DNA of 64,000 nt from Stagonosporopsis chrysanthemi (lineage: Eukaryota > Ascomycota > Dothideomycetes > Pleosporales > Didymellaceae). The notes beneath the pieces are model-generated. The model made no database searches, had not been told where the DNA came from, and worked only from the letters and a program-made list of their open reading frames with translations. The DNA is taken from assembly GCA_022560025.1 (NCBI GenBank), contig JAFISE010000014.1:186001-250000 (forward strand), read 5' to 3'. Below are positions 44,078 through 54,982 of this stretch, piece by piece (positions within the stretch are counted from its first letter, which is position 1; each line of letters begins with the position of its first letter). Both the position numbers and the translations under genes were made by a program.

Positions 44078-46092
44078 ATGTATCTGCCCCAATTTGCGCC
44101 CTTCCCAGACGCTAAGGTTCGACAGAGCATCCAGCCAGACGAATGGCAGCTGTACCTGAGTTCGTGGGCATCACTGACAGATCTCTACCTGCGCCTGGGG
44201 GAACAGCAGTTTGTATCAGCGCGGAAAGATGTTGATTCCCTGGGGCTGTTTCTGATCTCCTTCTTCCACGAACTAGCAAACGACGACAGCCTCGCACCAA
44301 GGGTCATCTCACTGCGCAAGAAGTCTTTCCTGCTGCTTCACAGAATATGGTCTGGACAAGACGTTGAAGATGCCTTTCTCAACTGGCCAGTATTGGCCGA
44401 TTTCTGCCATGTATTCACAAAGAGTGAACAGTTTCGGCGACTACTACAGACTCTATGGAAGCGCAAAGGAGGGGTTATCGAAAAGTCATTGCAGACAGCC
44501 AAAACATCATTAATTCGGAATCTGGACTCGAAACGACCTGAGGAGGCAGAAGGCACATTGAATCGAATAGCACCACTTTTGAAAGCTTCCCCAAATGCGA
44601 GCGTCTACATGCTCACTGGTTCCGATTTCCTTGACGCTCTTCACAGCGCCTACCCTAAAGTACCACCAGCCATGCAGAAGAAACTTGTCACGATTGCATA
44701 CCTCGGCCTCACAGCCACTTTGGAAGGCGACAAAGCGAACTACTCTCTTCTATCCGATCACCTCTACACACTCAAATCCACCGAAGAGCAGGAGCAAAAG
44801 AAGGAACCAGGCAAGAGAACGCTCGTTGCGGATCTATTGACCAGCACGCCATTACTTGAGAAGATCAGAGACAAGGCTGCTGCTCCCGAAGCAGCAAGAG
44901 TGCGGAACACTGCAGCATCACTCAGCGCATTTCGTCAGTCCGGTCTTACTCGGCCCAAACGCATAGTGCGCCGAAAGGTCGACAAGGGCAAGGAAAAAGC
45001 AGAAGGAGATGAATACGGGCATGGCGCCTTCACTGGTGAAGTGCACATCCATCGCATGAGCGTGGTCACTCAAATACAAGACCTGTTTCCGGATCTTGGA
45101 GCTGGCTTTGTCGTGAAGCTGCTCGACGAATACAACGATAATGTCGAAGAAGTCACCGCCCACCTGCTGGAGGACTCATTACCACCGCACCTCGCCGAAG
45201 CCGACCGCAGCGAACCATTGTATGTCCATCCACGTCCCAATCGAAAACATACTGACAATCTCCTAGTCCCACCACCACCACCAGCATCCCAGCACCGCAA
45301 TCTCGCCTTCCCCCTAAATCCAGCCAACACCTCCCCTCCCGCCGCAACATCTTCGACAACGACGAATTCGACAACCTCGCCGTCGACACCTCCCGCCTGC
45401 ACATCGGGCGCAAGAACCAGTCCCTCACAGCCGACAATGTCCTTTCGGACCGCAGCTCCGCACCGCACAAATCCCACATCCTCGCCGCGCTCGCTGCCTT
45501 CGACTCGGACGACGATGAGCGCGACGACACGTACGACTTTGAAGACGTCGGCGCATCCGTCGACACCGCCGCCCCCGATGGGGACGCGAACTCCGATCTG
45601 TCGAACAAGAACGAGGAGGCCCTGTTCCGCGCGTGGACCACGAGTGCGGACGTGTTTGGGCGCGAGGCGGAGACGCGACGCGGCAAGGCGCGCGCGGCGC
45701 TCAAGAGCGAGACGGGCATGACGGACGAGGCGATTGAGGGGTGGGGCATCATGACTGGTCGGGACCCGAAGCGGCTGCGCCGCCTGGAAGCAAAGTTCTC
45801 GGCGTTCCAGGGCCAGCAGAGGGAGCTGCAGGGGACGGCGTGGAAGGCCAGTCCTGCGGCGTCGGGCGACGAGGACACTGGGTATGCGGGACGTGGCGGG
45901 TTTGGGGGCCGCGGACGCGGGAGGGGGAGAGGACGGGGTGGGCGTGGTGGAGCGGGTGTGGCGGGTCCTAGTGATGATAAGGGTACGCAAATCTCGCGCC
46001 AGCGCAAGGAGGCGAATAAGGGCTCGAGTGCGAATCACAATCGCAAGGCTCAGCGGGATAAGAAGATGGCCAGAGGCGGGTTTGCTGGGTAG
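44078..46092 (+). CDS. CUE3: CUE-domain protein of the Cue3/ASCC2 type (RQT complex)
   Basis: Exons 44078-45219 and 45267-46092 with a 47-nt intron; 655 residues. The long helical N-terminal region (LPQFAPFPDAKVRQSIQPDEW..., LISFFHELANDD, LLHRIWSGQDVEDAFLNWP) is the ASCC2/Cue3 scaffold. The CUE domain at about residues 326-370 has MSVVTQIQDLFPDLGAGFVVKLL and EEVTAHLLEDSLPPHL, the ubiquitin-binding MFP/LL variant. A disordered linker follows, then FDNDEFDNLAVDTSRLHIGRK, and an RGG-rich end (GRGGFGGRGRGRGRGRGG) with a Lys/Arg tail. ASCC2/Cue3 binds K63-linked ubiquitin on collided ribosomes and helps the Slh1 helicase split them. It lies divergently beside RPS20. The frame switch at the intron is needed; reading through gives a low-complexity shadow. 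Confidence 0.87.
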
Positions 46093-46347
46093 AAAGACTA
46101 CCTGTGTCCGGTTACGATCAGCGAACGGCATGGAGATGGTAGATGCTCTTTAGTGTCAGAGAGGGTTGCCAGGGACGAAGCGACGGGACATGAAGGAAGT
46201 GGCCGATTCCATGAGTCCCTCGCTCTGGCGACACTATAAAAAAGCTTCAGTGGTCTCATATGGATTGCCACGGTACAAAACATCCCCATGACATATCATA
46301 CAAAACGCATATACTCCACACACAACCAGCAAGCCAGCTCAGCTCAC

Positions 46348-48000
46348 CTATCTGCCTAACCCACCACCCCCAGGCGACCCCGCAGCACTACTCCCCCTCG
46401 AACTCGCACCCACCCCCCTCCTCCTCGGCATCTTCACCAACCTCTCCAGCCCCTCCGCGCTCCTAACCACAACCGCGCAATACCCCGCCTGCACATCCCT
46501 CTCCATCAACCCCTCCCCATCCATCCGCAGCGCTGCAAGACAGAAAAACACAATCTCGCCCAGAAAAGCATTACACCTGAGATCGACCTCGGCCGCAATC
46601 TGCGCAGCCGTGGCTTCCCGCCGCTCCTCCGCGTCGCAGACAAGCAGCGTGACGGCCTGCGCGCGCCCTGCATCGAGGGAAACGCGCAGCCGCGCCCGGA
46701 GACACAGTTCTGCGAGCACGAGGCCGATGCGGAAGACGTGCGTGGGGCGCGTGAGCGCGCGCGGGTGCGCGGCGCACAGCGCGTCCAGCGCGGCGGTTGG
46801 GTGGGCGTCCCCCTCCTCCCCCGCGGCCTGCGTCAGCATGCTGGTCCACTGCCCGTCGGCTGTGCGGCGCCAGCGGATGCTTGTGCTGGAGAGAGAGCGC
46901 AGCCAGGGGGTGCCGAGGAGGCGGAGGGCGGATCGCGCGAGGCCGGCTGCGAGGGCATTTTGGTCGCGTGTGTAGAGGGTTTGGGAGTGTAGGTTTGTGG
47001 GCTGGGTGGTGAGGATGGTGGATAGCGGGGCTTTGTATTCGAGGGCGCTGAGGAGGGGGACGGGCGGGGTGGTTAGCTCGAAGCCGTCGGTGGAGGAGGA
47101 TGGTTTGAGTAGGCAGGAGGGGGACGGGTGGCGGCGTGTGATGGTGAGGTTTGGGACGGCGGAGGAGAGCTGGTGGGGAACGCGTGGGTCTTTTGCATCC
47201 GCTGTTATTCTGACGGGGCGAACCAGGAACTCGTGGGTTTTGCCGGCGAGGGTGAGGAGGAAGGCGAAGTCTTTGGGATGGATTCGTGGAACTGAAAGCC
47301 CGATGTGTATCTTGTCTCCTGGATTTGATGCGCGGTGGAGCAGCTCGGCGTCTCTTTGAGCGGCGAGAGTGTCTGTGATTCTGTCTTGGAACACAGTTGA
47401 TCTGTCCGCCTCGAGCCTGCGGATGAACCTTCGGCCAGGAGGACGTTCAGTGCTTGAGAAGATCTCTGGATGCTCTCTCTCAAGGTAGCAGTTGGTGTGA
47501 CTCTCCAGCACTCTCAGACACACTTCCAATTGTCGAAGGCTTTTCTCCATGCCTTCAGCACTGCTCCACACGCTCAAGATGAATCTGTGCGTCCATGAAG
47601 TTCTCCGACAAATTCTCTGTAGACATTCTTCAACTAATTCTTTGTATATTCGTCTGCTATGCGTTGATGTATTTGGTCGGAAGCGCAGTGCGCGACCGAT
47701 GATCTCATCGACGTGATTTTCAAGGGACTCTGAGATATCGTGGATACTCGACAAGGTCAGCTGTATGTTGTGACAGCCTTCAAGCCCAAAGAGCGCACGT
47801 AGGTAGACGTTCGGTTGACTCTCGTTAACCTCCCATTTGTGCTGCCATCGTTCGAAGACGTGTTGACACACAGTCAGGCCTTGACAGAGGTCAAGAAGGC
47901 GGTCGGAAGTGTCTCTCCATTGTCGTATTTGCTGTGCAAAAATGTCCAGAGCATGGCCGGCTGCGGATATCCCAGATGCGATGCCATTAATCACCGCCAT
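46348..48000 (-). CDS. DUF7580-type fungal protein (550 aa)
   Basis: Single exon. The start MAVINGIASGISAAGHALDIFAQ is the amphipathic leader seen in many fungal prion-inhibition or helical signalling proteins. It is followed by the helical region (LDLCQGLTVCQHVFERWQ, LRQLEVCLRVLESHTNCYL), a beta-rich middle (KIHIGLSVPRIHPKDFAFLL) and the C-terminal pseudokinase-like part: LAAGLARSALRLLGTPWLRSL, VFRIGLVLAELCLRARL and AEVDLRCNAFLGEIVFFCLA. This order is typical of DUF7580 proteins, abundant in Dothideomycetes and Sordariomycetes and of unknown function; a role in self/non-self or stress signalling is only suspected. GC content rises sharply in the 3' half (about 46.5-47.0 kb), where both strands are open. 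The C-terminus ends in a Gly/Ser-rich tail. Confidence 0.75.
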   Translation of the reverse strand: MAVINGIASGISAAGHALDIFAQQIRQWRDTSDRLLDLCQGLTVCQHVFERWQHKWEVNESQPNVYLRALFGLEGCHNIQLTLSSIHDISESLENHVDEIIGRALRFRPNTSTHSRRIYKELVEECLQRICRRTSWTHRFILSVWSSAEGMEKSLRQLEVCLRVLESHTNCYLEREHPEIFSSTERPPGRRFIRRLEADRSTVFQDRITDTLAAQRDAELLHRASNPGDKIHIGLSVPRIHPKDFAFLLTLAGKTHEFLVRPVRITADAKDPRVPHQLSSAVPNLTITRRHPSPSCLLKPSSSTDGFELTTPPVPLLSALEYKAPLSTILTTQPTNLHSQTLYTRDQNALAAGLARSALRLLGTPWLRSLSSTSIRWRRTADGQWTSMLTQAAGEEGDAHPTAALDALCAAHPRALTRPTHVFRIGLVLAELCLRARLRVSLDAGRAQAVTLLVCDAEERREATAAQIAAEVDLRCNAFLGEIVFFCLAALRMDGEGLMERDVQAGYCAVVVRSAEGLERLVKMPRRRGVGASSRGSSAAGSPGGGGLGR

Positions 48001-48775
48001 AGCCTATAGGCACACCAGCGCCTGTGACGTGCCGGCTGGTGGCAGTGAGGTTACCTGCAAGAGCGCTGCAGTGCCTTCCGGTAAGAAAGTGCAACAACCC
48101 TTCGTTGCCGCTATGTATGCGATGGCACACGTTTGATGATGCGATCTAAGACTTAGATTCCACGTAGCAAAGATTGTCGATGTTCTTAAAGACTTTGCAG
48201 CCCGGACGATGGTTCTTGTCTGGTGGATGTTACAGCAACAGTGAATTGACAAAAATGTATGTTCTCCAAGAACCTTACAACACAGACACCAGGAGCTCAC
48301 GAAGCCGGGAGAACGCAGGTCTTGGGCCAGCGATTGATCCTGCCCAGAGCCGGCCTCATGACACTCGTAATCAAGGCCGAAACGAAGCGAACCTCAGCTC
48401 TCGCTCGAGTGGTGTAAGCAGTCCTCTTGCGATTGGATGAAAGCCGAGTGTGGCGGTGCTGAACACCCGTTCACTCGCTGGTCTGCCCTACTTGGCCCCC
48501 AACGGCCCCCACAACATCGATATGTGGTCTGCTGCCTAGACTGAATTTGCACCTCTATTGAATGAAGTGCGATGGGCCGAGCTAAATATGTCATCCGTCT
48601 ACTCTACTTTCGGGTGCGCAACGAGGTTGTGGGCGGTTGTTGAGAATGGTGCATTTGCACAGCCGCTTCGTGTGCTCCAGGGCTCCGTTCAGCTTGACTC
48701 GCTTGTTTGTGTTTATGGCGTGACAGCTTCGAAGTAGTTTCGTTTCGCTCATTTCCGACGATACACCCGAACGAT
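48001..48775. other. Spacer, presumed promoters of two divergent genes
   Basis: 775 bp between divergent starts at 48000 and 48776. Short frames only. An in-frame upstream ATG at 48707 would extend the next gene by 23 residues, but those residues look like leader. Confidence 0.4.
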
Positions 48776-50000
48776 ATGGCTTCATCCTCGAAGGACTTTC
48801 TTGGAGTCGACAAGTATGCTTCCGGCAAGAAACAACGCTCACGCTCCAGCGGCCATGTGGACCGGTTGGAAGAGCAAGAGCGACTCGAAAGGCGTGATCG
48901 CGAACGGCAGATGAAAGAGTACCATGAGAACACCAGGCATGTTCCCACCGTACATCAGCGGACAAGATCCGATCATCTCAGCATTCCGATCTGGGAGACG
49001 CACCGGCGACCCCGGTCCAGCGAAAGAAGCGAACAACAACCCAGTAGCACGCTGAGAAACTACCGCGTTGAAGAATTCAGGCCTGACCCGAAGCTGTTCG
49101 AGTACGACCTGAACCCCGAGCCCGCGTCGCCAAGCCAGTCTTCCATGCCTATCCGGGAAAGAACTCCCCAAGACAAGTCAAAGATCAAAGTACCGCCCAT
49201 AATCGTCCAAAAGAACCCCCCACTGCCCAGCACTACAGCAGCACAGAATCTACCGAGGAGCCCCAGCGCGAGCCCGCACTCACCCACAGCACAGCCCGTG
49301 CTGCAAGTCCAATATGCCACGCTGCAGCACAAGCTGACGCAGGTCTGCAACTCGTGCGAGAGACATCTTGAAGTGGAACCCGCGGACCCCCGCGACCTGA
49401 CGTTTTCCAAGATCCACGAGACGGTGCAAGGGTTTGCGGAGGATCTGCATATCTGGAGCCATGTCGCGAATCTGGATGGGCTGGCGAGGATCGACAAGAG
49501 TATGCGGCATCTTGTCGACATGGCGTCTGAGGTCCTGGACCGCTTGGTTGAGAGGGTGACGGCGTTGCGAGAGGCGTGTGCGGATGCGAAGCCCAAGGAC
49601 TTGAAGATGCCGGTGCTGGGTGAGATAGAAGAAGAAGATGATTTAGATTTGTATGACGGCGATGACGGTGACGTGTAAGAGCTTATGCGTCCAGGGGATT
49701 ACGAGTTTCATACTAACAATTGGCAGTAACGTGCAGGACCCAACAGAAGCTGTAGGCTTCGTCATCAACTCGTTGCTGCAGAGCGTCGAGACGCAGATAC
49801 GGCATCTGAAGCTCCTGTCACCTTCGCTGCAGGAAGCGACTCCAGATGTCGGAGACGAGATGGTTAAGGTTGCGAAGTTGGTCAAGGAGGCAGGCAGGTT
49901 CTTTGGGTCCGAGGCAGCTTTGGAGCGGTTCTCGATCGATCCGCAGCTCGCAGGAAACATGGCGTTCGTCGAGGCACGCTTCGCGGCCGGGAGTGCATGA
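48776..50000 (+). CDS. Hypothetical helical protein (390 aa)
   Basis: Exons 48776-49674 and 49727-50000 with a 52-nt intron that has a perfect TACTAAC branch point. MASSSKDFLGVDKYASGKK opens a charged, coiled-coil-prone stretch (HVDRLEEQERLERRDRERQMKEYHE), then a Pro/Ser-rich disordered middle. The C-terminal half is helical with four or more amphipathic helices: YATLQHKLTQVCNSCERHLEVE, FAEDLHIWSHVANLDGLARID, DMASEVLDRLVERVTALREAC, and in exon 2 AVGFVINSLLQSVETQIRHLK. An acidic run (EIEEEDDLDLYDGDDGDV) spans the junction. No family name is known to me; the intron, conserved-looking helices and codon bias make it a confident gene of unknown function. Confidence 0.8.
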
Positions 50001-50191
50001 CGATGTTGGCAGGTAGGCCTAGTGCGATGTAATCTGGATACTATAGTAGTGAGAGGCACTACGCGTGGAAGGATCAAGCAAGTGGAGAGCATGTCATTGA
50101 ATCTCTCCGTCTCTTTCTTTTCCTACGACGAATAACAAATCAATGGGTATAATGCAAACTCCTTCTTGTCTCCTGTTCCCACCTCTGCACC

Positions 50192-50947
50192 TCAAGCCCA
50201 CTTCAAGCACCTCGTCGCCTCATGTGCATCCTTGCACTCGAGCCCACAGACCCTCGCCCCGCACTTTCGACACTTGATCGTCCCCCAGTACCCACAATTA
50301 TCGCAAAACTGCCTCTGCGGCGGCCCTCCGGCAGGCGGCGGCGCGGCAAAGCTCTGCGAGTATGGCAGGGGCGGCGCGCTGAGCAGAGCCTCGAGGGTCG
50401 CGGGATTCAATGGCGGCGGCATGAGATCAGACACGTCGAGAAGCGCGTCGTCTGAGGCTCCGTCCATGTCCATGCGGGACGGTGGGGCGGTCGGGGCGGG
50501 CGTGGCCTCTGTAGAGGTCGGCGGCATTGTGCTCTGTCTACGCAGAGACTGCGGATTCCGCGCGCTTGTTGTGTCTCTGCGCGGGGGAGGGGCTTGCTGC
50601 TGTTGCGCGAGCTGGGCTTCTTCGTCGTCCAGCCAGTGCTTGATCTGCCTCTGGTACTGTATGATCCTCCGCGCATTCTGCGTCTTCGGCACCGAGGGCT
50701 TCCCAGGCACCGTAATGCTCTGCTTGGGGTCGTTGTCTCTCTCGAGTTCGGCGATGCGCCGCGCGATGGCTGTCTGCTGGCGCGCGGAGAGCTCATTCTC
50801 GCCGCGTTGGCCGCCCGCGGCGGCGGCGCGCTTTTTGTTCTTGGGGTTGATGGCGACTTTCGAGGGATCATAGCCCGTGTCGACAACGTACGTCCATCCC
50901 GGCGCAACGGCGGCTGCCGAGTTAGGCAGCACTTCGACGTGTGGCAT
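50192..50947 (-). CDS. VPS71: HIT-type zinc-finger protein of the Vps71/Swc6 (ZNHIT1) family
   Basis: Single exon, 251 residues from the ATG at 50947 (MPHVEVLPNSAAAVAPGWTY). The N-terminal YVVDTGYDPSKVAINPKNKK and ELSARQQTAIARRIAELERDN blocks are conserved in Swc6 relatives. The C-terminus is a complete zf-HIT: CDNCGYWGTIKCRKCGARVC, then C-x3-H-x4-C and a KWA end. In yeast Vps71/Swc6 binds Arp6 inside the SWR1 complex, which deposits histone H2A.Z. The middle is disordered and Pro/Gln-rich. The frame is open 66 codons further upstream, but that region is the divergent promoter shared with the thioesterase gene, 241 bp from start to start. Confidence 0.9.
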   Translation of the reverse strand: MPHVEVLPNSAAAVAPGWTYVVDTGYDPSKVAINPKNKKRAAAAGGQRGENELSARQQTAIARRIAELERDNDPKQSITVPGKPSVPKTQNARRIIQYQRQIKHWLDDEEAQLAQQQQAPPPRRDTTSARNPQSLRRQSTMPPTSTEATPAPTAPPSRMDMDGASDDALLDVSDLMPPPLNPATLEALLSAPPLPYSQSFAAPPPAGGPPQRQFCDNCGYWGTIKCRKCGARVCGLECKDAHEATRCLKWA

Positions 50948-51188
50948 GGTTGGCGGTGCAGTGTTCTGGTTCGCGGGTTGGGCGTTGCGGAGAAGAGACG
51001 GAAGTGCCACTGCAAGTGGCTGCGACAGCCCCCGCGCGGGGTTCGAGCATTTGGAATTGCTGTACACAATCAAGTAGGCGACATACTTGATGTGATCAGT
51101 TGGCGCCATATAGAACATTGGAAAGTCGTCTTTGATCCTCATCATATCGTGAACAACACCCGTCTCTAAAAGTCAAGCCTGCATCGCA
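50948..51188. promoter_or_regulatory. Divergent promoter between VPS71 and acyl-protein thioesterase
   Basis: 241 bp between the two starts, a bidirectional promoter by position. No TATA box seen. Confidence 0.5.
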
Positions 51189-51932
51189 ATGTCCACACGC
51201 GAGCCCCCAATAGTCCTGCCCGCGACCTCTCCAGCAGCCTCGCCTTCCCAGTCTGCCGCCATCGTCTTCATCCATGGCTTAGGCGACACAGCTGAAGGTC
51301 CGTCGTCCGTGGCCGAGCAATTCCGGCGCGGTGGCAAGCTCCCCTACATGTCGTGGACGATTCCAAACGCCATTGAAGAACGCGACATCGGCACCACGGC
51401 ATGGTACACGCCCACACGACTCTCACCATATCCACCCTCACGTCCAGAGCTTGAAGACGACGAAGACGAAGACGGGATGCTCAGGAGCGTCAAGTACATC
51501 ACGGGCCTGATAGACGAGCTGGTCGAGCAAGGGGTGCCGGAGAGGAGGATAGTGTTGGCAGGGTTCTCGCAAGGCCATGTTATGGCTCTACTAACCGGTC
51601 TGACGTCCAAGTATGCAGGCAGGCTGGGTGGCTTGGTTGGGTTAAGTGGTTACATGGCGATTCCAGAGCGAATCCCCGCCCTGAGAGAAGAGGCTGGACT
51701 GCCAAAAAGTGTCGAGGATAGTGTCGAGATATTCCTCGCGAGAGGCACAGGAGACAGGCTAGTCCCAAAGAGATATCATCGCCTGTGCTGCGAAGCTTTG
51801 GCTAAATTCGGGGTCAAGGATGATGTTTTGACAGTCAAGGAGTACGAAGGCATGGGACATGTCATGGCCGGCGCTGAGCTGAGGGATCTGTGTGCATGGC
51901 TGGAGCGGGTGATCCCACCTCTCGAATCGTGA
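51189..51932 (+). CDS. APT1: Acyl-protein thioesterase 1 (alpha/beta hydrolase)
   Basis: Single exon, 247 residues. Family blocks: AAIVFIHGLGDTAEG (oxyanion HGLGD), FRRGGKLPYMSWTIPNA, the conserved AWYTP region, VLAGFSQGHVMAL with nucleophile Ser at residue 127, ARGTGDRLVPKRYH (Asp), and YEGMGHVMAGAELRDL (His). In active family members the elbow is usually GFSQGG; here it is GFSQGH. The Asp is in RGTGD where HGxxD is usual, so two positions near the active site differ, but the triad is intact. The enzyme removes palmitate from cytosolic proteins such as G-alpha and Ras, counteracting DHHC acyltransferases. It shares a bidirectional promoter with VPS71. Confidence 0.9.
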   Translation: MSTREPPIVLPATSPAASPSQSAAIVFIHGLGDTAEGPSSVAEQFRRGGKLPYMSWTIPNAIEERDIGTTAWYTPTRLSPYPPSRPELEDDEDEDGMLRSVKYITGLIDELVEQGVPERRIVLAGFSQGHVMALLTGLTSKYAGRLGGLVGLSGYMAIPERIPALREEAGLPKSVEDSVEIFLARGTGDRLVPKRYHRLCCEALAKFGVKDDVLTVKEYEGMGHVMAGAELRDLCAWLERVIPPLES

Positions 51933-52248
51933 CAGGCGAGAATGCCAGCGTAAGAACAATACTCACGTCGCCACCATGCTTTACGGCCGCTAATCCTCAA
52001 CGTCAAATAGTGGTCCGTGGTCGTGTGCGTATTTCGTGTTGAGATGCGGCGTGAAGCGCGCGCCTTGCAGATCGACAGGGTGCCGTGGCCGACTTGGCAG
52101 GGTCAGCTTGACGGCACGGCACGGCTATGTAACGGTCATGTCTTCCCCATATTCCGCGTGGATGCTCCCTTTCTTTGGATCTGCAGCGCATGCGCTGGCC
52201 TCTCCCTCGTTTGTCTCAGACCGTTCATATTGATAATAATAATTCGAC
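51933..52248. other. Spacer, APT1 3' region and MNS1 promoter
   Basis: 316 bp. Pyrimidine-rich just before the MNS1 start, with a TGATAATAATAATTCG leader. Nothing else seen. Confidence 0.45.
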
Positions 52249-54097
52249 ATGGCGCTGATTCGACGCTATGGATTGTACACCATCCTGGCGGCCTTCTTTG
52301 TGTACGCGCTGTACTCCTTGAGCTTTCCGTACGAGATCGGTGACCCCAATGCGAAACCGAGTCCTGCCACGAACGGGGCGCGACCCAAACAGCCGCAGCA
52401 CCCGCAGCAACCGTTCAAATCCATCGATTGGGCAAGGAAGCCAATCCAGCACCCTATCAAAAGTCTGGCTCAGCTTCCCACGGGCACACCAGCGAAGCTG
52501 CCCAAGATACAGTTTGACTTCAAAGAGGAGGATCCTACAGCCAAGAAGATACGTGAGACTAGGAAGGGAGAAGTCAGGAAGCAATTCCTGAAATGTTGGA
52601 CATCATACCGACAGATGGCGTGGATGCACGATGAGCTGAGACCCATCAGCGGCGAAGTCAACGACCACTTTGGAGGGTGGGCTGCGACTCTCATCGATGC
52701 CCTGGACACATTGTGGATCATGGGTGCCAAGGAAGAGTTTGAGTCCGCAATCAAAGACGTGGAGAGCATCAATTTCGGATACACTGCGCTTGGGAAGGTC
52801 AATGTGTTCGAGACGAACATTCGACATCTTGGTGGGCTGCTGGCAGCATACGAGCTAAGCGGAGAAAAGCGACTACTCAACAAAGCGAAAGAGGTCGGAG
52901 AGATGCTATACCATGCCTTTGACACTCCCAACCACATGCCCGTCACCAGGTGGGATTTCCGTGGTGCTGGCGAGGGCAAGAAGCAACTCGCAGACCCTCA
53001 GGTTCTGCTCGCAGAAATCGGCTCGATGACTATGGAGTTCACTCGTCTGTCGCAGCTCACTGGTGACCCTAAGTGGTACGATGCAGTGACTCGTGTTACA
53101 AGGGAGCTTGAGAAGCAACAGGATAACACAAAGTTGCCTGGCATGTGGCCAATCGTCGTCAACGCGAGACAGCTCGATTTTACAGCAGACAACAGCTTCA
53201 CCCTATCATCTATGGCCGATTCGACTTACGAATATCTCGGCAAAATGCATGCTCTACTCGGAGGCCAGGATCCAGCATACAAGAAGATGTACGAAAAGGC
53301 AATGGACACCGCCATCAAGCACGTCCTCTTTCGTCCCATGTCCCAGGATGATTCCAACTTGCTCGGTTCAGGCTTTGTGCGTGTCGAGGGTACCACAGTC
53401 TTCACAGACCCGGAGTTACAACACCTGGGCTGCTATACTGGTGGCATGTTTGCTTTGGGAGGAAAGATCTTCAGCAACAAAGAGCACCTCGAAATCGGCC
53501 GCAAGCTCACAGACACTTGTGTGTGGGCATACAAGTCCAACCCGGCAGGTATCATGCCTGAGTTGTCCCATCTTGTCAAGTGTGCAAACACAACCGAATG
53601 CCATTGGGACGACAAAACGTGGCATGCCGAGATCACAGCACGCGCCGATTTGCAGAGGGAAGCCGACCCTTTGAAGAACATTGCCAGCCTCAGACTCCCT
53701 CCTGGCTTTGCCTCGATTGAAGACCGTCGCTATATCCTGCGACCTGAAGCCATTGAGAGCGTGTTCATCATGTACCGTATCACAGGTGAGCAGTCATGGC
53801 AAGCAGCAGGATGGGACATGTGGACCTCGATCATGAGGGTCACGGACACCGACATTGGTAACGCAGCTTTGGCGGACATCTCGGCAGATACGCCCCCAAT
53901 GGCAGACTCGATGGAGGTGAGTTGGCGGTTTCCGAACGAGACATCATCTAGTGCTAACGATCCAACAGAGCTTCTGGATGGCTGAGACCCTCAAGTACTT
54001 CTTCCTCCTTTTCAGCGACCCCAGCTCCATCAGCCTGGATGACTATGTTTTTAACACCGAGGCCCACCCTTTCAAGCTACCCAAGGCCAAGCAGTAG
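52249..54097 (+). CDS. MNS1: ER/Golgi mannosyl-oligosaccharide 1,2-alpha-mannosidase (GH47)
   Basis: Exons 52249-53916 and 53969-54097 (52-nt intron with GCTAAC branch), 598 residues. It is a type II membrane protein: short cytosolic MALIRRYG, then the span LYTILAAFFVYALYSLSF, a Pro-rich stem, and the GH47 barrel. Conserved blocks include NDHFGGWAATLIDALDTLWIMG, FETNIRHLGGLLAAYELSGE, MEFTRLSQLTGDPKWY (catalytic acid region), HLGCYTGGMFALGG, YILRPEAIESVFIMYRITGE (catalytic Glu), and exon 2 MAETLKYFFLLFSDPS and FNTEAHPFK (Ca2+-binding Thr). The enzyme trims terminal alpha-1,2-mannose from N-glycans in the ER or early Golgi and marks misfolded glycoproteins. Everything needed for activity is present. 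Confidence 0.95.
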
Positions 54098-54410
54098 TGG
54101 TCTTTGCGTCAATACCCAACAGAGCTGTGAATAGGAAGATTACGTTACTAAGACCCACTCCTGCAGTCTGCCGGATGTAGGGTATCGACAGATATTGAGA
54201 GTTGCTTGTCCATCGCGATGTTCGCCAGACTAAAGTGGACCCTCCAAAACATCATCGCATCATCACATCATGACGTCAAACCCAAATTCAATTATAAACA
54301 TAGAGAGCCGCAGAGGTTGGGCATATTCAAATTCAGCTCTGCATACAAACATTCTCCTTCAAACTGTCGCGTCTTTCGTTCCTAGAACTATCAGCTACCT
54401 CAAACCCACA

Positions 54411-54716
54411 ATGCCTCACTCCAAGACACCCGGCCAGTCGAACGCGGCTTCTGACAAGTTCAACAAGGACCAGGCTGAGGGTATGTCACTCTTCTGCCCT
54501 ACATCTCGGCGTTGCCATCCTCAAGCTTAAGTCCACACTGACACGAAGACAGCCAAGGGCCTCGGCGCATCCAATGCACCTGCCGCAAAGGAGCTCGGTA
54601 AGCCTGGCGAGGCACCCGTAGCAAGCGACAGCGGAAACTCAAACGTCGGCGTTGATCCCAGTGCGAACAAGCCTGGTGAGGCCGGTATTGGTGGACCCAA
54701 CTATGGCACCAGGTAG
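54411..54716 (+). CDS. Tiny disordered hypothetical protein (77 aa)
   Basis: Exons 54411-54480 and 54553-54716 with a 72-nt intron, in phase. MPHSKTPGQSNAASDKFNKD, then AKGLGASNAPAAKELGKPGE, and an end in GPNYGTR. The product is Gly/Ala/Ser/Asn/Pro-rich, without hydrophobic core or Cys, like small stress-related hydrophilin or conidiation-type proteins; that comparison is by composition only. The frame is open upstream to 54270, but the ATG at 54411 directly follows an A/C-rich leader (CAAACCCACAATG) typical of fungal starts. The 313 bp upstream hold the MNS1 3' end and this promoter, with a CATCATCGCATCATCACATCATGACGTC run including a CRE core. Confidence 0.68.
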
Positions 54717-54982
54717 ATTGGCGATGGGTGCATGGAACGAAGTTATGATCACATTGCTTGCTGTAGACTTGGCTTAGCAGATAATGAGTATTGTCAAAAT
54801 TTCAAATCGAATCGAACAAATCATTTGCTGTGCAAGTCGAGATTGATGGGAGATCGACGTGCTCAAAGAAGGAACGAGCTCACGCGAGTCATGTCGTGAA
54901 TGAAAGCGCTAGCTTGGGTTGGACCCTTACGCAGCGTCAAGCCACCAACCCTCACACCACGCACAGCAATTGAACTCGCACC

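Noticed and set aside
45070..46131. 353-codon minus-strand frame antisense to the CUE3-like gene
   Set aside because: Shadow caused by GC-rich, RGG-encoding sequence; the plus strand has the CUE domain and a phased intron.
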